From: Diphasiastrum complanatum
Lineage: Eukaryota; Streptophyta; Lycopodiopsida; Lycopodiales; Lycopodiaceae
Reading direction: 5' to 3'
DNA: 64,000 nucleotides
NCBI GenBank assembly: GCA_029204225.1
Contig: CM055103.1
Span: forward strand, 1,941,720-2,005,719
Below, in pieces: positions 19,150 to 30,274 of the stretch. Positions within the stretch are counted from its first letter, which is position 1, and every line of letters starts with the position of its first letter. Below the pieces are notes generated by a model. The model saw only the letters and a program-made list of their open reading frames with translations. It ran no database searches and was not told the origin of the DNA. The position numbers and the translations under genes are program-made.

Positions 19150-21694
19150 CAGTTATTGGGGACTTTTATTGGCTTCGCGCCGAATCTTAATTAAATGATA
19201 CTGCACCTTCTCCATAAAGTCCGTGCAGTATTGAAATCCAAGTTGTGTGGCAAGAAACAACGATGGGCTCCGGCAATCCAATTGGAAGTTGTCCATGAGG
19301 TGAAGCAGGATTCCCAAGAGCCTCCCATCCTAGCCGCATGGAAATATAGTCGAGCAATCGATAGCTGATCTTTGATTTGCTCTGAGGCCATCAGCTTATT
19401 TGGATCGAATGCTAGGGTAGGAAGGCAATCGTCCCATTTGGTTGCCACTGACGCCAACAGAGTAAGATCTTTAGCAAACATTGCCGATTGTCACACCGTT
19501 GGATCCGAAGAGTGGACATACTCTTTCTGATATGCTTGTAAGGCACGGTGGAAGTCCACTGAAATGTTCCAGCTGTAAGGTTGATGGATGATTGGCCAAT
19601 TGGACGTATGGATGGTGATTTTGTCTATAGCCAATCCCAAATCTTTCCATTTATGTCTTTGCGGCATTGGCACGTAATAAGGATCTACTCGCAACTGGTG
19701 AGGGCTAGCGATGTAACTCCTAATTGATTCCGGAGTTTTCTTAAAAACTGTGATCCTCCATGCCGGTTGCTCTCCCAATGCAAGTATTTTGTCCTTTCTT
19801 TGCTGGCCATGATCTCGGAGGTCTTAAATTTCAGAACCCATTCACCACACGAGGGCTCATGCGGATGGTGCTTTAAGAAGGTTTGGATCTGGTGCTCGAT
19901 GCTGATGGACCTTCTGAATAAATGGCTTGTCCTTGATGAGGATGGACCCGCTTGTACTGCCGGGATGGTTGGCGGTTGATCTAGTAGATCTGGAGCTCCC
20001 CCCTGGTCCATGCTCGAATCAACCCCTGTATCCATTTGTACAGCTTCTTGGCGCGAAGGAGAAAATTGTGGCATGACCGGGACAAGGATTTGTGGTCCGG
20101 CTTCCAACACTTGAGCGGCGGCTTTTTCATAGGTGTTGATGGTTTCTTTTGCCTTTGCCAACTCAGTTGAAGCTGCTCCTTTGAACCTATCAAAGCGGCC
20201 TTGGAATCCTTGAAGGGTCACTTTGTATGTTTCCACTTTCTTGAATAAATACGCAATCTCCGTCGGTGTGACCGAATGATCGGGTATTTGCGTTTGCAGA
20301 TAGGCATCACGCACAAGGGTGGTCGCATCCAATTCACCTTGAAGCCATGTGCGATCTTGTTCGGCCATCTGTAATTGCCCCTTCAGCAGTTGCTGTGTGG
20401 GTGGTTGATGACTGGCATCTTCGACACCAATAGTAGATTCATGGATATGCCCGAATCCTCTTCCAGGGGATTGGGATTCAAAGGGCACTGGGCTCTGGGG
20501 CATTTCAAAGAATTTGGTGGCCCCAAGGGGGTCGGAATCATCGAACATATCCATGAAGAACTGTGTGTTGGGTGAGGTTGCTTCGGTGTGCGGGAGTGAG
20601 GCGGCCTAGGCAGCTCTGATGGGAATGGTAGGCCCAATGGTCACAAATTGTCCTTGTATGGGGGCAGAGGCGAGGGAAGCATCAGAGACGAGGGGAATGA
20701 GAAGTTCAGTGCGAACAGTAGTAGGGGGTGGAAGAGCAGCTGACGAGGTATGCCTAGTGCGATGTCATGACGCGGAAGGCGAGTCAGAAATTACGATCTC
20801 GCTGCGTGGACGACGATGACTATGAGAACTTGAGGCCTGATGAGATGACTCGGCCAGTGATTCTTCGTAAACCGAAAGCACAGAATCCAGGTGAAAGCCA
20901 TGGATTCTGTTTTCTAGGTGAGAATTGGCTAGGAGGGACAATCGAGAGCCAACGGTGAACTGCTGCTTAGTATTGGCCTTAATAGCTCGCTTGAGCTTTC
21001 CAGAAATAGTCTTGAACCAGTTATATGGTTCAAGAGGGGCTTTGGCCAACTTGGTGTGGGACTCCACTATCCTATGAAGGATTTGAGATGTGATGCGGTC
21101 TTTCTTGAGGTTGCCAACCATTAGGAAATGATTCAACAGCTGGGCAGCGGCGTCGATGGAAGGCTCAGTGATGGCTTCCAGAAAAAAACCATCATTAGTC
21201 CAGTGCAGATCCTTGATGAGGTCAATGTATGGCTTGATGGCCTGTTTGGCGTGCTTATGATTAAGTGAGGCTTGCATACCGGATGAGATTCCTATAGCTG
21301 CAAGTGCGGCCTCAGTGACACGCACCTTGTGTGTGGCTCCTTGGAAGATGATATAAAACTTGGATTTCTCTTCCTTTCATGTACTGAAGGCAAGAGTGAT
21401 GAAATCCATATTGATGCATCCCAGAAAGGCTCTCTCATGAATACCCATTGCAGTGAGTAGAGGCTCCGCAAGGGTCATCCACTGAGTGACCATGCTTGTG
21501 CTAGGAAGAATCATGATGTCCGTTGCAAATGGGACATCCTGATGGATAGTATAGCGCGGAGACTGGGATGTATCGGTAGAAGAAATGATGATCAGAAAGG
21601 AATTATAAACGCGTGAAAGTGTATCAGAAGGCAATGCAGAAAATTTGGAATGAATCGAATTCAGCCAACTTATAGGTGAATTTGGTGAGTCCAT
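19150..21694 (-). pseudogene. Gypsy-3 extra 3' ORF, coiled-coil protein
   Basis: A large sense ORF between integrase and the 3' end. It starts at ATG 21694-21692 (MDSPNSPISWLNS). Domain 1 (to about 20900) includes STSMVTQWMTLAEPLLTAMG, TEAALAAIGISSG and RIHGFHLDSVLSVYEESL. A Ser/Pro-rich linker follows, with FFMDMFDDSDPLGA. A shortened coiled coil (QLLKGQLQMAEQDRTWLQGE) and a C-terminal domain (TSNWPIIHQPYSWNISVDFH, AFDPNKLMASEQIKDQLSIA) complete it. Stops at about 21374 (W to TGA relative to Gypsy-5) and near 20767, 20607 and 19489, plus a frameshift near 19810, break it. About 490 bp of coiled coil present in Gypsy-5 are missing near 20400. I see no signal peptide or membrane helix, so it does not look like a typical env. 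I do not recognise its function. Confidence 0.8.
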
Positions 21695-22335
21695 TACACT
21701 GAATAGTAGTTTGGCTTATCAGTTCTGAACAAAATTTGCAGGCATGTACAGTACTGTAAAAATAGGCTATACAAATCTTGGCGAAGGTTTCTAGAGATCT
21801 GAACCTATTAGGCGAACGTTTTCCAAGGCTGGCGAAGGATGAACCTTCGCCTAGGTACTGTCAAAAATGCATTTTTTCACAATCTGAACCTATGGAAAAC
21901 CTAATTTTGACATTTTAAGATCATCTAGCAGGTCGACGAAGGTTCATAATGAGGTTATGATGCTCGGCGAAGGTTCTAAAAATGGCATATCATTGAACAT
22001 TCGCCTGACTCAAAAATTGAATTTTCGCTTGTCAAAAACCTTCGCCCATCTCAATTTAGATAAATCAAGGGTGGATGTACAGTCTGAGAGCTCAGCAAAG
22101 GTTTCGGGTTTATATTGGCCAAATCTACCCAAAATAGTGGTTTTCTAAGTCATTTTCCATAAAAAAAAATACTGTGCTTCATTTTCCTTATGCTGATGAC
22201 TTTCTGACTTTTGCTCATCAGTCTTTCCTTATTTTTATTTTTATTTTGTAACTATCTTTTTCCAAAAAAGTTAGCAAATTAAATACTAAAAACAAAAAAT
22301 TAAAAAACAAATAAAATAATAAATATATATTGAGA
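21695..22335 (-). promoter_or_regulatory. Gypsy-3 pol/extra-ORF spacer with GGCGAAGGTT repeats
   Basis: A 641-bp non-coding spacer. Between 21778 and 22105 it carries eight or nine versions of GGCGAAGGTT or its complement. A perfect 8-bp inverted repeat, GGCGAAGG-ATGAA-CCTTCGCC, lies at 21831-21851. The same hairpin with the same loop length is in the Gypsy-5 spacer (56205-56225). That suggests a conserved cis element, perhaps for expression of the downstream ORF. This role is inference. Confidence 0.55.
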
Positions 22336-23600
22336 TCAGGCTTGCTGAACTGGCGGAGTAGACTGCCAAAACTTGCGTAATCGGCTGTCATTTTTCGGAG
22401 TATCAAATCGTTTTCCATCCAAGTGCCCAAGAGTTACTGCGCCATAATCCAGGATTTCCTTCACTTTATAGGGGCCTTCCCCGGTAAACTTCAACTTACC
22501 CTTGATCAGCTTGGTTTTGTACATCAATGCAAGATCTCTTGCCTCCAGATCTTTCTTGTGCAATCGACGATCATGCCATGCCTTGCGGCGAGCTTTCTCT
22601 GCTGCTAAGGCATGAACTGCCATCAATCGGGTTTCACATAATTTGTGCAATGCTTCATGACGGAGTTGTAAAGACATATCATTATTTAGTCGTTCTGTTG
22701 CTGCTATGCGTAAAGATGGAATTAAAAATTCAATTGGCATAACAGCATCTTGACCATAAACCAATTGAAAAGGTGTTTGATTTGTACTATTTTTGTAAGC
22801 GGTTCTGAATGCCCATAATGCTGCATACAGTTTATGTTCCCAATCAGACCGACTCGCTTCAACTGTCTTTGTCATAATGGTGCAGAGAATCTTATTGGAA
22901 GATTCAGCTTGGCCATTCCCTCTGGGATAATAGGGAGTACTAAATCTGTGTATAACAAAAAAATCTTCCAGTAAACACTTTATTGTTTGATTAAGAAAGT
23001 GTTACCCCGATCACTGACAATTTTGATCGGACATCCAAATCTGATTATAATATTTTCATATAAAAACTTGGCCGTAGATTTCGCATCAGCCACTTTGACA
23101 GCTTTGGCTTCAACCCACTTGGTCATATAATCAGTTGCGACGATAATGTATCGGGCCTAAGATCCTTGCGCAACAGGATGAATAGGACCAACATAATGCA
23201 GTCCCCATTTTTCAAACGGTGCTTACGATAAAACCGGATGTAAGTTGTCGAGTAGGCCGTCGTGCTCGCTGGCAAACATCACATATCTAAATAAAACCAA
23301 TAACCGGATTGCAAAAGTTTGCGAACAGTAATATAGAGAAGGGTCCTCCACCCATGCCATCATGTGAAAACATGATTAAATTTGGTACTTCATGCGGTAA
23401 AACACATCTTCGTAAAATATTATCTGCTCCACGACTATACAATTGTCCTGCAATTAATTGATAAGGTTGAGCCTTATGGATTAATTGTCTTTTTTGTACT
23501 TTTGTCAAAGAGTCATTCGGTTGTCCTAGCATCAGGTACTCAACAATATTTATCGCCCACTCAGGTACTGCTTCAACATAGAACAACGCAGCATTTGGTA
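22336..23600 (-). pseudogene. Gypsy-3 integrase
   Basis: The N-terminal region carries RQLIHKAQPYQLIAGQLYSR and a degenerate HHCC zinc site (SHDGMGGGPFS; CDVCQRARRPTRQL after a frameshift near 23285). The core between 23240 and 22900 is broken by stops. The block YYPRGNGQAESSNKIL with the catalytic glutamate is intact near 22920. The C-terminal frame 22336-22875 is open: RSDWEHKLYAALWAFRTAYK, ARDLALMYKTKLIKGKLKFT and DYGAVTLGHLDGKRFDTP, ending RLRKFWQSTPPVQQA. No chromodomain is present; the 'YGAV...RLRKF' tail fits Athila/Tat-type elements. Confidence 0.85.
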
Positions 23601-24110
23601 GTTCATCATCCACTTCAGTATCAACTGGTGTGGATTCAATTTGCGAAACGTGATCAGCTAGATAATGTTGCTTCCCCTTTCTGACCACAATTCGAAAGTC
23701 AAATTCAGTCAATAATAATAACCATCCTGCAATACGTCCAGTATTACCCGTCTTGTTTACCAAGTAAAGTAACGGTTGATGATCTGTATAAAATGCAAAG
23801 TGCGTTTCCATGAGGTAGTGACAAAATTTCCGAACAGAAAAAATCATGGCTAGCGCTTCACGTTCTGTTGTTGAATAATTATTCTCTATATCTGTAAGTT
23901 GTCTGCTTGCAAATCATATAGGATAATCCTTCTTATAGTCACCTGGTTGCGTCAAAACTGATCCAATGGCGTATTTTGAGGCATCCGTATGAACATGAAA
24001 CTCTAATGTCCAATCTGGAGAATGCAATATTGGTGCTGAAGATAATGTCTTTTTTAACTTTTCAAAGGCTTATAATGCCTCTACTGTCCAAATAGGAACC
24101 ATAGTTAATT
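23601..24110 (-). pseudogene. Gypsy-3 RNase H
   Basis: The frame includes FSVRKFCHYLMETHFAFYTD, HQPLLYLVNKTGNTGRIAGW and RKGKQHYLADHVSQI. The FYTDHQPL motif keeps the aspartate that Gypsy-2 has lost. The upstream connection ('IWTVEALxAFEKLKK') is broken by a stop at about 24071. Confidence 0.82.
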
Positions 24111-25060
24111 TGTATATAGGTCGTGCTAAATCCGCAAAGAAGATAATAAAAATTCGATAGTAGTTCGCATGACCCATAACACATAAACTCCTCGAATTGT
24201 TGCTGGCGGTGGCAATTTCACAATAACTTTGATTTTAGAATAATCGGTGGCAATACCATGTCTTGATATTACATGTCCAAGCACAACTCCGTGCGAAATC
24301 CATATCTGGCATTTTTCTGGATTTAGATATTTGCGGCATCTTTCAAAGACTTTCTTCAATCGATCCAGGTGGTCTGTTTCTGTACTATGAACTCCCAAGT
24401 CGTCCAAGTAAATTTCAAGGAATTTCTATAGATAATATTTAAAGGCAAATTGCATTACTCTTTGGAATGAACTTGGTGCATTATAGAGTCCAAACGGCAT
24501 TACTTTGTAAGCATAGGTGTCCCATTCTGTTGCAAAAGCAGTTTTGTGACGATCGGCAGGTGCAATCTTAACTTGGTTATAACCACTAGATCCATCCAGA
24601 AAACTATAAGCTTCCGCTCCAGCAAGGCAATCCAAAATGCTTTCAGTAAAAGGTAACCGAAAGTGATCCTTCCGTGTCACTTTATTCAATGCTTTGAAAT
24701 TCACACAGATTCGCAATTTCTCATTTTTCTTAGGAACAATGACAATTGGTAAATCCATTCAGTATGCTCGATCTCATAAATGAAATCGGCGTCAAGCAAT
24801 CTCTGAAGTTCTTTCTTTATCAGATTTGCCACATTAGGATTACAGCGATAGAACTTTGTAACCTTTGGTACTGCATAAGGTACTAAAGGTATGGTATGTT
24901 CAATGACTGATGTCGGAATACTCTTCAAATCTTGATAAGTCCATGCAAAGCAATCTTGATACTTAATAAGTAACAATCGGAGTGCTTGATACTGTTCAGG
25001 AGTAAGTTGTGATCTCACTTGTACAATCTTTTTCGGTTCTCCTGGTTTTGCAAGATTCAT
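24111..25060 (-). pseudogene. Gypsy-3 reverse transcriptase
   Basis: RT blocks across two frames: QLTPEQYQALRLLLIKYQDC, FYRCNPNVANLIKKELQRLL, then after a one-base loss IVIVPKKNEKLRICVNFKAL, PFTESILDCLAGAEAYSFLD, KTAFATEWDTYAYKVMPFGL, NAPSSFQRVMQ, and the catalytic EIYLDDLGVHSTETD near 24385-24415. The frame between the primer-grip side and YLDD is broken by a TAG near 24426. Later NPEKCQIWISHGVVLGHVIS is open. Confidence 0.88.
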
Positions 25061-25099
25061 TGGCTGCGTCCTAGCTGGGCCATCGTAAACCTCTTCAGA

Positions 25100-25990
25100 T
25101 TACGACATGTGTTCTTCAGGTTCACGATGTGCTTTAGGTAACATTATAACCACATCATCCAGTGTATAACGTTTAAAATGCTCTAGCATATCATGCTGGA
25201 CTACATTTGCTTGTTCTTTTTCAAAAGGACTTGTCTTGGATCTTCGTTTAGTCCTCTTAGCAAGAATTGATCGTGGAGGTGATGACTTTCGGGATGATAA
25301 ATCTTTCTTCATAGGTGAAGACTTCCTAGATGATGATGTCTTGCTGGAAATCTGACTTGAAAAATCATTCTTGACTTTTCCTTTGGCTTTATCCAATAAA
25401 GGTGGCACTTCCTTTGAATCAATCTTTTGAGGGGGATTTTCCCATTTCAGAACCGTATTATAATGTTTCTTTGCTTGTTTCTTCGTCATCGAACCTGTGA
25501 TCCTATCTCCCTTCAATATAACTACTTTGGACGATTTGATTGTTGGTTCATCAGGAACATTACGCACTCCAAATCTGGTTGGATCCATATGATGTAGAAT
25601 CTGTTCATCCGTAAGTTCTGCATTGCCATCATAAGTTAAGGCATGGCTCACTGGTATGAGATCATCCTCAATTGGATCTGGTATAGGTTCCGTTGATATC
25701 CAAGCTACATTTAGCACATTTAGTGGAAACGTGATTGGCGTATCCAAAGTTCGATCTAATAAGGAAATCTTACTCATCTCTGATTGAATATCTTGTTGAC
25801 ACATATATCCTACTGTACAATCAATTGTTGAAAGAGCTTCGTTCCAATTGACAGTATCCGTTTGAGAGTCGTAGTGAACTCCCAATTTTTTCTCTGGTCG
25901 ATCACAAGTGTGATTTGTTGTTGATGAGTCGTCATCCGCTTTTTGAACCATTGGTTTGATAGTCCAAGTTGTAGGATCAACTTTAACCAC
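25100..25990 (-). pseudogene. Gypsy-3 linker between protease and RT
   Basis: An intact 296-codon frame, Lys/Ser-rich in its second half (SSQISSKTSSSRKSSPMKKD), joining protease to RT. It has no catalytic motif. It is equivalent in position to the Gypsy-2 linker (12732-13638), with a shared short 'DEQILHHMDP'/'DFQILNYMEA' motif. It may be a polyprotein spacer or an RNA-binding region. Confidence 0.65.
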
Positions 25991-26646
25991 ACGTTCACGA
26001 TTTTCAAAAGTGATTTTTCCGGTACCCTAGTTATGAATTACTTGCACAACTCGTAACCATGGACGTTCTAAGAGAACTCGGTAGACATTTGGTGCTTTTG
26101 GTAAGTCCATCACGACGAAAGTAATGACAAACTGTACTCCTGCAATCCTGACAGGTATATCTTCCACCATTCCTTGTGGACGAACTATCGTTTGATCAGC
26201 TAGTTTAATAGCAAAAGTAGCAGGCTTAATCTTTGTAAGGCCTCATTTTGTACATAGCTTTGTAGAATCAGGTTAACTCCTGAACCGCCATCTATCACGG
26301 CTGCTTCTTTAAAAAATTGTCTACGTTGTATTGGCAGAGTGATATTCTTTTGTTCACTTTCCCAAGCGGCTCCAACATGGAGTACATCATTAGATTCTTC
26401 AAATCCAGCACAAAAAGCCGGCTCCTGATAGTCTTTTGATTCTTCTTGAGCTAACTTTTGTTCTAAGACTTCTTTTGCTTTTGGCACCAACTTTAGAAAC
26501 TCTTCCAATGAAATATTAATCTTGCTAGACAAAATGTTCATGAGTAATTCTGTATGCGGTGCTTTCGGTTCAGTCATCTTGAAGGGTTTTTCGTGATGAT
26601 ATAATTGATCATTCTTATATGTACGTAAATTTCTTGGAGGTTGCAA
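25991..26646 (-). pseudogene. Gypsy-3 protease
   Basis: The active-site strand reads AAVIDGGSGVNLI near 26265-26300 (D-G-G again). A stop and frameshifts interrupt it at about 26200. The C-terminal strand 'VYRVLLERPWLRVVQVIHN' is readable near 26040-26090, followed by GKITFENRERVVKVDP. Upstream (26646-26400) is a Lys/Glu-rich region with SLEEFLKLVPKAKEVLEQKL. Confidence 0.75.
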
Positions 26647-27865
26647 TGGTGAAGACCGAACTTCAGTTGTTACTTTAGCAGCTTCAAGTTCCTCTTCTTC
26701 TTGCAGATGTTTAATCCACTATCTCATATCCTGATATCTTTGTTTTTCTACATTAAGATTTGGATAGACTCTCGATGATGTTGGTGTATCGTTCAATGGA
26801 ATAGAATCAGTAGGTATTGGATCCACTACTGGTTCTTTTTGTTTTTGTGCTCTGGTGACCACCATCAAGAGTGCACTTGGTTTATTCTGAGCTACTAATC
26901 CTTGCTTGATTGTTATCAAATTTACAGGTGTTGTAGCTGGTGGTGGCTTCTGTCTTGCTGAACAATATTTATAGCAATGTCCATATCCACAATCACGACA
27001 CAATGGTACATATTTTCCTTTATTTGGTCATTCTGCAACTCTGTGATTTTCTCCACATGCAAAGCATCCAAGTGGTGCTCTGGCCCAATTTCTCGAGGCT
27101 TGTTGTTGAGCGGCAGCATAAATGGCATACTGTTCTGAAGAGCCACCTTCATGATCATTACCATAACTCCATTGCTCATCACTTCCGTAAGGTCCTGGTT
27201 CCATCAAATTGGCAGGAGGAGCGGAGTGCTTTGGTGGGGCAGGTAAAGCTAAACGTTCCAAATATCCAAGAGCAGATTGTCGAGGTCTTGCTGCTGGATT
27301 TCCTCCATACTATGGTTCTCAATATCCCATTTGGGCATACCGTTGCTGAATTATCCGAGGATTGAAGTTGCAAAAAGCAGTCTCATGGTCAGGTGAATTA
27401 CACAGATGGCAAACATTGATTTCCATTTGTTTTTATAATTGAGGACACTCGTTCACTGTGTGATTTCTTGTACAAATAGAATACCAGACACTTTCCCTAG
27501 TAGGAAAAGTCTTTGCAAACTTCTCAGGTTACTTGTTTGCTTGTCCGTGAAAAATTTCCAATGCTTTGATCTTCTCATCAAATTGCGATTGCAACTTTTC
27601 CATCTGTTTTTGTTGGTTCTTCCCAAATTTCTCGAACTCATTGAGCATCATTTCTACAGTAACGTTGACATTCGTTGATGCAATAGTGGTGGATGTCGTA
27701 GTAGTCTGTCCTGCTGTATAAGGCAACATACTGATATTCGGCTCATCATCTGAATCTTCATCCTCCTCCCAAATTGCATCGTCCATAGCATTTTGCAAGA
27801 GTGCATACTCATTATGACGTTTCAGCTCACGTCTCATCCGTTTAGGTAGACATGATAAAAACCAC

Positions 27866-27992
27866 ATAATCATGGCATTTTTTAATTAGTTCAAGCTCAC
27901 ATTCAGATCTAATACGTTTCACTCTTTCGATATAATCTCAAATCATTTCCCGCTTTCCCATTTTAATTTTACTTAAAAGTAGGAAAGGGTCT
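27866..27992 (-). repeat. 127-bp duplicated gag segment, copy 1
   Basis: The sequence from CACATAATCATGGCATTTT to AGTAGGAAAGGGTC recurs at 28269-28395 with about ten differences. This copy lies in its expected place in gag. Confidence 0.85.
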
Positions 27993-28268
27993 TCCATAAA
28001 CTTCCGCGGTTTGAACCGTGTGATGAGGGCTCGTTTAACAACCTCTCAATCTGTACGCTTAGTTTCATCTTGATTATGGTAGCAATCTTGTGCGATGCCT
28101 GTGAAGGCCATATGAAACAGCTTAAGTTTATCTTGAGGATAAATCTCGCCATAGACTTCACAGGATTCAGCATAGATCTGAAGAAATCTAATTGGATCTG
28201 TTAATCCAATATATTTGGGTAGATCCAAATGGGGTGCTCTTCTAACAATGATTGGATTGACAAAAATC

Positions 28269-28395
28269 ACATAATCATGGCATTTTCATTAATCAGCTCA
28301 GGTTCACATTCAGATTTAAGACGTTTCACCCTTTCGATGTAATCTCGAACCATTTCTCACTTTCCCATTTTAATTTTACTTAAAAGTAGGAAAGG
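28269..28395 (-). repeat. 127-bp duplicated gag segment, copy 2
   Basis: Second copy of the gag segment, 403 bp away. It ends exactly at the junction with plus-strand copia sequence, so it marks a rearrangement breakpoint. Confidence 0.85.
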
Positions 28396-28670
28396 GTCCA
28401 GCATAAATACAAGAAGCAACCCAAGAAGTCAAATGTGGAGGATAAGAATCAAGGATCCACATCAGGCAAGAAGAAGAAAGGCAATTGTTTCTATTGCCAA
28501 AAGCTTGGACATTGGGCAAGAGATTTTTGCAAGAAGAAGGTGGATATTAAGAAGGGCAAAGTGAAGCAGTTGACCAATTTTGTCTAAGAAGAGAATGATA
28601 GCGATAACGAAGATCAAGGCACGACATTTGCGACAACATTAGCATCGCAACATTCCATTGATCATGAATA
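28396..28670 (+). pseudogene. Copia-5 gag zinc-knuckle fragment
   Basis: The plus-strand frame reads NVEDKNQGSTSGKKKKGN followed by CFYCQKLGHWARDFCKKK. This is a copia CCHC knuckle with one extra residue before the last cysteine. A TAA near 28585 interrupts the frame. It differs from the gag of Copia-3, -6 and -7 and is a scrap of another copia family, bounded by the Gypsy-3 duplication on the left. Confidence 0.7.
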
Positions 28671-28780
28671 GCTATTTATACTGAGAAATTAGGTCGCCAA
28701 AAGCATCATCCAATTGGTTGTGATGTGTTAACATCCATCCAGTTAGGACTTCTCAGAAATTACTTGCTGTGGATTACTAC
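28671..28780. other. Short unassigned flank
   Basis: About 110 bp between the Copia-5 scrap and the Copia-6 LTR. It may be the continuation of Copia-5. The last five bases (ACTAC) would be the left target-site copy if Copia-6 inserted here, but the right copy is lost. Confidence 0.35.
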
Positions 28781-29517
28781 TATGAAGAATTGAAAAAGAT
28801 TATATATGTTAGATATAGGGGTCTTATTGTTTTTATATCAAGCATCTAGGTGTAAGATGTTGATAGGAATAAATTTGGCATAGATGGCAAATTATGCATT
28901 TCCACTTGTAATGCCACTATTGAGACAAAATAGAGTAAGAGGCTAAACATGTGCCAATTAGAGTGTAGACAAGTGTAAAGCTTTTGTTTGATGAATTCCA
29001 AGAGGTCCAATGGGATTTAGAGGTGGAACCTTGTGAGGTCCAATAGGAAATTGAGGTGTGCTTGAATATAGTCCAATAGAATTAAGAGGTGCATGAATCA
29101 ATGGCCCAATAGGATCAAGGGGTGACAAAGTATGGTCCAATCATAGTTAAGCATAGTGGTAGCTCGTGGATCTACTAGTATCATTGTACTCCTCATTTTG
29201 GATCTAATTGATTTGGTGATTTTATGGATTTTGTGAGTTATTGGATTTCTAGCTTTCTCTCTCTACCCGAGAGCTCATGATGTTTTTTCTCTCTCTACCC
29301 GAGGAGAGCAGCTTTTTTTTACTTAGATTATATTTTGAATACTTCCCACATGTGTGAGTGAGAGTTGGGAGTGATTGAATGCATGTAGTAGTGTGTTTTT
29401 GCCATAGATTCAAAGATAGATCTTGAATCTCAATCTAGTCTTGATCTTGGTGCATCTACACACCTTAGGAGATCACAAGTACATGTAGTGGACAGTCCAC
29501 ACGTGTGAAATTCAACA
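28781..29517 (+). repeat. Copia-6 5' LTR
   Basis: A 737-bp LTR ending GAAATTCAACA at the PBS. It starts TATGAAGAATTG where Copia-4 has TGTGAAGAATTG. Same family as 18019-18755 but inverted. Exact CACACGTGTG at 29498-29507, close to the 3' edge. Confidence 0.92.
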
Positions 29518-29529
29518 TGGTATCAGAGC
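29518..29529 (+). other. Primer binding site, tRNA-iMet type (Copia-6)
   Basis: TGGTATCAGAGC immediately after the CA end of the LTR. Confidence 0.93.
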
Positions 29530-30274
29530 CAGGTTAAGGTTACCATGAATTTTGATCCATCTAGGTGAAAAAAATTTCATCAATCTTGAGCTAGAAGTTG
29601 TCAAGGCCCATTTTTCTAGCTATCTTGTTCAATCTTGGATCAAAAGAGATCAAAAGGACGTTGATTGGGTCTGACCTGGTACTGTACGGAATCAGGTGCT
29701 TAGACACGTGTGAGGAACATCCAATTTCAGTTTGGAAGTTCTCTCTCATGCTTGATCCATTTATCTTGCTTGATAACTTGTTTTGAAGCTATTTTTGTCT
29801 AGTTTTTGATGCAATTAGTTTCATTCCATTTGGTTGAGCCAATCAGAAGTTATAAGATTTTGAAGAGGGTTAGGTAGGGCACCTAGACCTGGGTGGACAC
29901 ATTTGGTTTGGTCAAGAGATTGCTTGGTTGATCCAAAATCACAGTTGTATGCTTGCCAATCTCATCTATATGTGATCTAGACATTGTTTTGAGATCTTAG
30001 CCATTTTGTTTCATGCAATATCATTGTATTTGAGTCAAATTTGGTTTCTTATAGTACTTCACACGTGCTAAGAGTGTTCAATCCTAACTTTGCCTATACT
30101 CCATCATTTGATGTGAAATAGATCTTGTTTTAGAGAGATTTGTGTAGCTAGTGAGAATCAATTCACAAATAGTTGCAAGATCTTTCATAGGAGGAGATAG
30201 TACTCTATTATTGGATCCTATTGAGAGTGTGTAGCAACATTTATTGTTCATCATTTGAGTTTTCTTCACTTCAA
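29530..30274 (+). other. Copia-6 5' leader
   Basis: Untranslated 745-bp leader between PBS and gag ATG. It contains near-copies of the palindrome (GACACGTGTG at 29702-29711; CACACGTGCT at 30061-30070). No supported ORF. Confidence 0.75.

Larger units (their letters stand above)
19101..28395 (-). mobile_element. Gypsy-3, decayed Ty3/gypsy element with extra 3' ORF
   Basis: A 9.3-kb minus-strand internal region with neither LTR. Order from its 5' end: gag (28395-26719), protease, linker, RT, RNase H, integrase (stop 22336), spacer, extra 3' ORF (21694-about 19150), and polypurine-like end at 19101. The 3' end abuts Copia-4 RNase H; the 5' end abuts a plus-strand copia gag scrap at 28396. There are stops and frameshifts in most domains. 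Gypsy-5 is a close relative in the opposite orientation. Confidence 0.9.
26719..28395 (-). pseudogene. Gypsy-3 gag with four zinc-knuckle-like boxes
   Basis: The capsid part is near 28260-27880 (DLPKYIGLTDPIRFLQIYAE; LKLFHMAFTGIAQDCYHNQD; MKRE-like region; FLSCLPKRMRRELKRHNEYA). An acidic linker is followed by a coiled segment, VEMMLNEFEKFGKNQQKQME. Four Cys-His boxes follow in two pairs: YSICTRNHTVNEC (first Cys lost) and CHLCNSPDHETAFC at about 27370-27490; CFACGENHRVAE-stop (last Cys now TGA, 27028-27030) and CRDCGYGHCYKYC at about 26965-27090. Three of the four use C-x2-C-x3-H-x4-C. Several stops split the frame. A 127-bp segment of the capsid region is duplicated at the upstream end (28269-28395). 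Confidence 0.8.

Noticed and set aside
19150-21694. Calling the extra gypsy ORF an envelope gene
   Set aside because: I see no signal peptide, fusion-like hydrophobic segment or C-terminal membrane anchor; the coiled coil alone is not enough.
26940-27365. 141-codon plus-strand frame within Gypsy-3 gag
   Set aside because: Antisense to the zinc-knuckle region of gag; translation is low-complexity and unsupported.
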